This document shows, piece after piece, positions 48,626-52,690 of a DNA stretch of 52,690 nucleotides. Numbering within the stretch: position 1 is the first letter of the stretch; the number at the start of each line of letters is the position of its first letter. The stretch lies in contig JAUEPE010000047.1 of the NCBI GenBank assembly GCA_030403585.1, positions 1 to 52,690 on the forward strand, given 5' to 3'. Below the pieces are notes generated by a model that worked only from the letters and a program-made list of their open reading frames with translations, made no database searches and was not told the origin of the DNA. The translations under genes and the position numbers were made by a program. Source of the stretch: Frankia sp. RB7. Its GTDB lineage: Bacteria; Pseudomonadota; Alphaproteobacteria; Rhizobiales; Xanthobacteraceae.

Positions 48626-49549
48626 ATGGCCGTCGTAATCGCGGCATTGCTGCCGGTCTTCATTCTCATCGTGCTCGGCGTGGTGCTCAGGCACAGCCTG
48701 ATGCGGCTCGACACGCAATGGCACGGGCTGGAGCGGCTGACGTATTACGTGCTGTTCCCGATGCTCTTGATCCAGACGCTGGTGAAGGCCGATCTCACAA
48801 AAGTGCCCGTCGCCGGCGTTGGCGGCGCGCTGCTCTTGTCCGCGCTCGCGATGTCGCTGTTGTGTCTCGCGCTGCGCCCGGCGCTTGCGCGGCTCGATAT
48901 CGACGGCCCCGCCTTCACCTCGATCTTCCAGGGTGCGACGCGCTGGCAGACTTATGTCGCGCTGTCGGTCTCCGCCAATCTGTACGGCGATGTCGGGTTG
49001 GCGCTGGCGTCGGTCGCGATGGTCGCGATCATTCCGCTGGTGAACGTGTTCAGCGTCGCCGTGCTCGCGCACTACGCATCGCCCGAAAAGCAATCCGCGC
49101 GCGCGATCGCCATGACGGTGATCCGCAATCCCCTGATCTGGGCCTGCGCTATCGGGCTCGTCATCAATGTCGTTCACCTGCCGTTGCCAAAGATCTGGCA
49201 CGAAGTGGCCGACGCGCTCGGCCGCTCCTCGCTCGCCATCGGCCTGCTCGTCACCGGCGCTGGCCTCCAGCTCAAGGGACTGTTCCGCCCGAGCCTGGGC
49301 GCGACCATCGGCGTTGCGTTCAAGCTGGTGCTGATGCCGGTACTGGCGCTGGTTCTTGCGGCATGGTTCGGCCTCTCCGGCAACAACCTCGCGATCGTCG
49401 CGATTTGCGCGGCGGTGCCGACCTCGCCGAGCGCCTATGTACTGGCCCGCCAGATGGGCGGCGATGCGCCGCTGCTGGCGCAGATCATCACACTGCAGAC
49501 GATTTTGGCGGCGATCACGATGCCGATCGCGATCGCGCTGGTGGCCTAA
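48626..49549 (+). CDS. AEC family transporter
   Basis: A 307-residue auxin-efflux-carrier-type membrane protein with about ten helices in two five-helix bundles; the halves meet near residue 150. FQGATRWQTYVALSV and the second-half ICAAVPTSPSAYVLARQMGG are typical of the family. Substrates in bacteria include malonate, malate and other carboxylates; none can be assigned here. It probably shares a transcript with ruvX. Its stop overlaps that of the convergent CPBP gene by 4 nt. Confidence 0.88.
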   Translation: MAVVIAALLPVFILIVLGVVLRHSLMRLDTQWHGLERLTYYVLFPMLLIQTLVKADLTKVPVAGVGGALLLSALAMSLLCLALRPALARLDIDGPAFTSIFQGATRWQTYVALSVSANLYGDVGLALASVAMVAIIPLVNVFSVAVLAHYASPEKQSARAIAMTVIRNPLIWACAIGLVINVVHLPLPKIWHEVADALGRSSLAIGLLVTGAGLQLKGLFRPSLGATIGVAFKLVLMPVLALVLAAWFGLSGNNLAIVAICAAVPTSPSAYVLARQMGGDAPLLAQIITLQTILAAITMPIAIALVA

Positions 49550-50340
49550 CTTCCCAGCCACATCGTCAGCACCACCGCTGTCATGTTGTTCAACGCATGC
49601 AGCACGATGGTGAGCCAGAGCGAGTTGGCGCGGTAGCGCATGTAGCCGAACCAGAGGCCGATGGAGAACACCTCGGCGAGGAAGTAGAGATCGTACTGGA
49701 TATGCACCGCCGTCCACACCAGCGACGACAGGATGATCGCGCCGGGCACACGCAAAAAGCTCGCCGACCAGCCGCGGAACAGGAAGCCGCGCGCTAGCAC
49801 CTCCTCCGACATCGGCGCCGCCACGCTGAAGGCGAACAACAGCAACAGCGCTGCGCCCTTGTCGCGGCCGGATTTCAGGAGATCGGTCATGAAGCCCGGC
49901 GTCGCCTCGCGGCCGAGCGAGCGCGACACCACCTCCCAGGCCATCACGGTCAAGAGGAGCCCGGCGGCGCCGAGCAGGAATTGCCTCCAGGTCGGCCAAT
50001 GCAGTGCCAGATAATCGACGAAGGAGGCCTTCTTGATGCGAATGGCGAGCCACGCGACCGCAAGCGTCGCGGGCAGACCCATGATGACCGACAGCGCCAG
50101 CGCCTCAGGCTCGGCGCCGACGAGTTGCATCGATGCGAGGTTGAGCGGCAGACCACGGTGCATCACGAGCAGGACGATCGCGCCGATCTGTCCGACGAAC
50201 ATCGCGACGAACAGCAGGATGCCCCACAGCGCCGTGCCCCAGAACATCCAGACGCGCGGCGGCGCGGGCGTCACGGTGAGCGGTGGATGAACGGGATTGA
50301 GGGAATTGACGTCGTCAGTCGTGATCGCGGGCTCTGTCAT
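49546..50340 (-). CDS. CPBP family intramembrane glutamic endopeptidase
   Basis: A 264-residue multi-pass protein with the Abi/CaaX-protease signature. Motif 1 is SEEVLARG (Glu179, Glu180, Arg184), motif 2 has His213 in WTAVHIQYD and motif 3 has His248 and Asn252 in LHALNN. All catalytic residues look present. Bacterial members process membrane or peptide substrates, sometimes as immunity proteins for bacteriocins; no bacteriocin gene is nearby. It ends 20 nt upstream of the VanX-like gene on the same strand. Confidence 0.88.
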   Translation of the reverse strand: MTEPAITTDDVNSLNPVHPPLTVTPAPPRVWMFWGTALWGILLFVAMFVGQIGAIVLLVMHRGLPLNLASMQLVGAEPEALALSVIMGLPATLAVAWLAIRIKKASFVDYLALHWPTWRQFLLGAAGLLLTVMAWEVVSRSLGREATPGFMTDLLKSGRDKGAALLLLFAFSVAAPMSEEVLARGFLFRGWSASFLRVPGAIILSSLVWTAVHIQYDLYFLAEVFSIGLWFGYMRYRANSLWLTIVLHALNNMTAVVLTMWLGS

Positions 50341-50360
50341 GGCACTTCCTGCGGCCGGAA

Positions 50361-51119
50361 TCAGTTCCGCCGCGGCTGAATCGGGAAATCATAGGCCGCC
50401 CCGCCCGCCCCCGGCAGTGAAAAATGCCACCACTCCTTCGAATAGTTCACAAAGCCTTGCTTCGCCATCGCAGTCACCAGCCGCTTGCGCCAGGCGCGCT
50501 GATCCGGATTGATCGACGGTGCCGCGGTATGCCCCATTGCATCCGTGCAATCATAGCCGGTGCCCATGTCCACGCTGCCTTCCGGCAGCCGCGCCTCGAC
50601 CGGCGCCGTGCAGTCGGCATAGGATTTTGCGGGATCAATCCTGGCGGAATTGTCAGCCCTCAGATCGACCAGCGTGAGATCCAGCGCCGCACCCGTCGAA
50701 TGCTGCGAGCGGCTCGCGATATAGCCGAGGCGAAACAGCTCGGTCTTGGGGATCTTCGGATTGTAGCGCCGGTCGGCTGATGTCTCGTGGCCGTTCTGCG
50801 ACCACTTTACCATGTCGAGCGAGGCGCGTGCCGGCCGGTAGCAGTCGAACATCTTCAGCGACAGATTCTGCGCGGCCAGATCCTGCTGGACCGCTTTCAG
50901 CCGCAGCCCCACCTCCCGCTTCACCACGCATTCGCCCGCGGCGTAGCCGGCGAGCGGGCGGCCGACGAAATTGTTCGCGGTGGCGTAGCGGATGTCCTGG
51001 ACGATTGTGGGATCGACGTCGCGCAGATAAACGAAACCGCCGGGGAGCGATTGGGCGTGGGCGGATGAGGCTGTCGCGATCGCGATGATTGCCAATTGAA
51101 TTGATTTCACGAAATGCAT
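50361..51119 (-). CDS. Exported D-Ala-D-Ala dipeptidase (VanX/DdpX-like, M15D)
   Basis: A 252-residue zinc dipeptidase of the VanX family with a signal peptide (MHFVKSIQLAIIAIATASSAHA). Zinc ligands are His140 and Asp147 (SRSQHSTGAALD) and His232, with catalytic Glu229 (KEWWHF). Arg95 in CYRPARA matches the transition-state Arg. Six or so cysteines are compatible with periplasmic folding. It likely recycles D-Ala-D-Ala; vancomycin resistance is not implied, since no vanA/vanH are present. Longer frames start inside the repeat at 51126-51255 and are rejected. Confidence 0.88.
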   Translation of the reverse strand: MHFVKSIQLAIIAIATASSAHAQSLPGGFVYLRDVDPTIVQDIRYATANNFVGRPLAGYAAGECVVKREVGLRLKAVQQDLAAQNLSLKMFDCYRPARASLDMVKWSQNGHETSADRRYNPKIPKTELFRLGYIASRSQHSTGAALDLTLVDLRADNSARIDPAKSYADCTAPVEARLPEGSVDMGTGYDCTDAMGHTAAPSINPDQRAWRKRLVTAMAKQGFVNYSKEWWHFSLPGAGGAAYDFPIQPRRN

Positions 51120-51125
51120 CCCAGT

Positions 51126-51255
51126 CGTCATGGCCGGGCTTGTCCCGACCATCCACGGCCTTTTTACGTCAAATGCGATAGAAGATCGTGGATGCCCGGC
51201 ACATAGGCGAGCGGAAGCGACGCCGTCCTTCGGACGGCTATGCCCGGGCATGACG
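51126..51255. repeat. Mosaic palindromic intergenic repeat, copy 2
   Basis: A 130-bp imperfect palindrome with outer arms CGTCATGGCCGGGC and GCCCGGGCATGACG, inner pair CATCCACG / CGTGGATG, and an internal GCCGTCC-TTC-GGACGGC hairpin (51222-51238). It has the same architecture as the element at 15800-15918. It lies between the dipeptidase gene and pyrB, which are divergent. Confidence 0.7.
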
Positions 51256-51369
51256 GAGAGAATGGGCAGCCCGCCGCCGTCGCGACATTAAGACAGATCA
51301 GGGGATAACTCCCCGCCCCGGCATTGGCCCTTGCTCCCCCCGCCATCCGCGCCTATAGCTCTCGCTTTA

Positions 51370-52317
51370 ATGGCATCGAAATCGACCTTCGTCCTCGGCC
51401 ACCGGCATTTGCTGGGCATCGAGGGCCTTTCCGCGGCCGACATCACCGGCCTCCTCGACCTGTCCGAAGAATATGTCGAGCTCAACCGCCAGGTTGACAA
51501 GAAGCGCACCGTCCTGCGTGGACGGACGCAGATAAACCTTTTCTTTGAAGCCTCGACCCGGACCCAGTCCTCGTTCGAGCTCGCGGGAAAGCGTCTCGGC
51601 GCCGACGTCATGAACATGTCGGTGTCCTCCTCGTCCATCAAGAAGGGCGAGACGCTGGTCGACACCGCGATGACGCTCAACGCCATGCATCCGGATATAT
51701 TGGTGGTGCGCCATCACGCCTCCGGCGCGGTGGAACTGCTGGCCCGCAAGGTTGACGGTTCCGTGATCAATGCCGGCGACGGCGCGCATGAGCATCCGAC
51801 GCAGGCGCTGCTCGACGCGCTCACCATCCGCCGCAACAAGGGCCGGATCGAGGGCCTCGTGGTCGCGATCTGCGGCGACGTGCTGCATTCGCGCGTGGCC
51901 CGCTCCAACATCATCCTGCTCAACGCGATGGGCGCCCGGGTCCGCGTCGTCGGTCCCTCCACGCTGCTGCCGCCCGGCATCGAGCGAATGGGCGTCGAGG
52001 TCGCGCGCGACATGCGCGAAGGGCTCAACGGCGCGGACATCGTCATGATGCTGCGGCTGCAGCGCGAGCGCATGAACGGCTCCTTCGTGCCGTCGACCTC
52101 CGAATATTTCCACTATTTCGGGCTCGACCAGAAGAAGCTCGCTTACGCCAAGCCGGATGCGCTCGTGATGCATCCGGGCCCCATGAACCGCGGCGTCGAG
52201 ATCGACACAGCGGTTGCCGACGGCGCGCAGTCCCTGATCCGCGAACAGGTGGAGATGGGCGTCGCCGTGCGCATGGCCGTGCTGGAAGCGCTCGCCCGTA
52301 ACCTGCCGAACGCGTGA
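51370..52317 (+). CDS. pyrB: Aspartate carbamoyltransferase catalytic subunit
   Basis: A 315-residue ATCase, which forms N-carbamoyl-aspartate in pyrimidine synthesis. The carbamoyl-phosphate motif is FFEASTRTQSSFELAGKRL, and HEHPTQALLDALT and the C-terminal LVMHPGPMNRGVEID are typical. The ATG at 51370 starts the usual N-terminus; an in-frame ATG at 51331 would add 13 residues. No pyrI lies nearby. The stop overlaps the next gene as TGATG. Confidence 0.96.
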   Translation: MASKSTFVLGHRHLLGIEGLSAADITGLLDLSEEYVELNRQVDKKRTVLRGRTQINLFFEASTRTQSSFELAGKRLGADVMNMSVSSSSIKKGETLVDTAMTLNAMHPDILVVRHHASGAVELLARKVDGSVINAGDGAHEHPTQALLDALTIRRNKGRIEGLVVAICGDVLHSRVARSNIILLNAMGARVRVVGPSTLLPPGIERMGVEVARDMREGLNGADIVMMLRLQRERMNGSFVPSTSEYFHYFGLDQKKLAYAKPDALVMHPGPMNRGVEIDTAVADGAQSLIREQVEMGVAVRMAVLEALARNLPNA

Positions 52318-52690
52318 TGCTCATGCTGACTGACCGCCGCCCCGTCCTGCTTGCCAACGCCCGCGTCGTCGATCCCTCCCGGGATTTCGATGGCCCCGGC
52401 GACGTCCTGATTGCCGACGGAATCATCCGCGAGACCCGCCGCGGCATTGGAGCTGCCGGCGTCCCCGAAGGCACCGACGTCGTCAACTGCTCCGGCAAGA
52501 TCGTGGCACCCGGCCTGATCGACATGCGCGCCTTCGTCGGCGAGCCCGGCTTCAGCCATCGCGAGACCTTTGCCTCCGCGAGCCAGGCGGCCGCGACCGG
52601 CGGCATCACCACCATCATCTGCCAGCCCGATACCTCGCCGGTGATCGACAATTCGGCGACCGTCGATTTCGTGATGCGGCGCGCGCGCGA
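52317..52690 (+). CDS. Dihydroorotase-like protein (PyrC homologue without HxH), 3' end beyond window
   Basis: The first ~124 codons of an amidohydrolase of the type I dihydroorotase family; the gene runs off the window. The start ATG overlaps the pyrB stop by one base (an ATG two codons later is possible). The normal metal-binding motif DMHVHLREPG is replaced by IDMRAFVGEPG, so both His ligands of HxH are missing. ICQPDTSPVIDN replaces the usual MPNT motif. This is the pattern of pseudo-dihydroorotases that serve as structural partners of PyrB in Pseudomonas-type ATCase. Confidence 0.85.
   Translation, partial: MLMLTDRRPVLLANARVVDPSRDFDGPGDVLIADGIIRETRRGIGAAGVPEGTDVVNCSGKIVAPGLIDMRAFVGEPGFSHRETFASASQAAATGGITTIICQPDTSPVIDNSATVDFVMRRAR

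Noticed and set aside
50361..51251. Longer start (51251) for the VanX-like gene
   Set aside because: The extra 44 residues are read from the palindromic repeat at 51126-51255, and the signal peptide would be internal.
1..52690. CRISPR arrays, prophage modules or insertion sequences
   Set aside because: No regularly spaced direct repeats, Cas genes, phage structural genes or transposase frames were seen.

Overview
The window looks like chromosomal DNA of an alphaproteobacterium of the Bradyrhizobium / Nitrobacteraceae type. GC content is high. Gene order is typically alphaproteobacterial (rpoZ-rsh-pdxJ-acpS-lepB-rnc-era-recO). There is a Porin_2 family outer-membrane porin, and short palindromic intergenic repeats of the kind common in this group. 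The genus is inferred from gene content and sequence style, not from a search.

Layout. 1-2.0 kb: RDD membrane protein, N-end-rule leucyltransferase (bpt) and a small exported protein. 2.0-2.7 kb: an autoregulated vapBC toxin-antitoxin pair. 2.7-9.2 kb: transport genes (mntH with a Mur-type operator, two MFS proteins, an EamA protein) and a class III nucleotide cyclase. 9.2-12.6 kb: an exported metallo-beta-lactamase-fold hydrolase, then a chromate operon (rhodanese-ChrB fusion plus chrA) behind a near-consensus promoter. 12.6-15.7 kb: a peptide-type ABC binding protein coupled to a GMC oxidoreductase. 15.9-26.8 kb: a housekeeping block on the minus strand (parC, recO, era, rnc, lepB, acpS, pdxJ, rsh, rpoZ). 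27.1-31.0 kb: NYN nuclease, family 5-like uracil-DNA glycosylase, peroxiredoxin-like protein, smpB, mscL and dapA. 31.2-35.8 kb: soluble lytic transglycosylase with a histone-like tail, a small exported protein and the porin. 36.5-40.4 kb: tRNA-Ser(GCT), a SPINDLY-like O-GlcNAc transferase, a Sel1-like protein, a gene-poor stretch and a 30-residue lysine-rich peptide gene missed by length cut-offs. 40.9-44.7 kb: a gatC-orf71-gatA-orf98-gatB cluster in which the last four genes overlap by 4 nt each. 44.8-52.7 kb: two nitronate monooxygenases with a divergent LysR gene, ruvX, an AEC transporter, a CPBP protease, a VanX-type dipeptidase, pyrB and the start of a pyrC-like gene that lacks the HxH metal motif.

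Most genes are ordinary chromosomal genes, and no clear undescribed multi-gene system is visible. The items most worth a second look are: the two small unknown proteins translationally coupled to the GatCAB genes; the 30-aa lysine-rich peptide beside a dyad-rich gene-free region; the apparently non-catalytic dihydroorotase paired with pyrB; the chromate operon promoter with a dyad at the predicted transcription start; the perfect dyad in the rsh leader; and two 50-bp dispersed repeats (46/50 identical), one of them inside the gat cluster.
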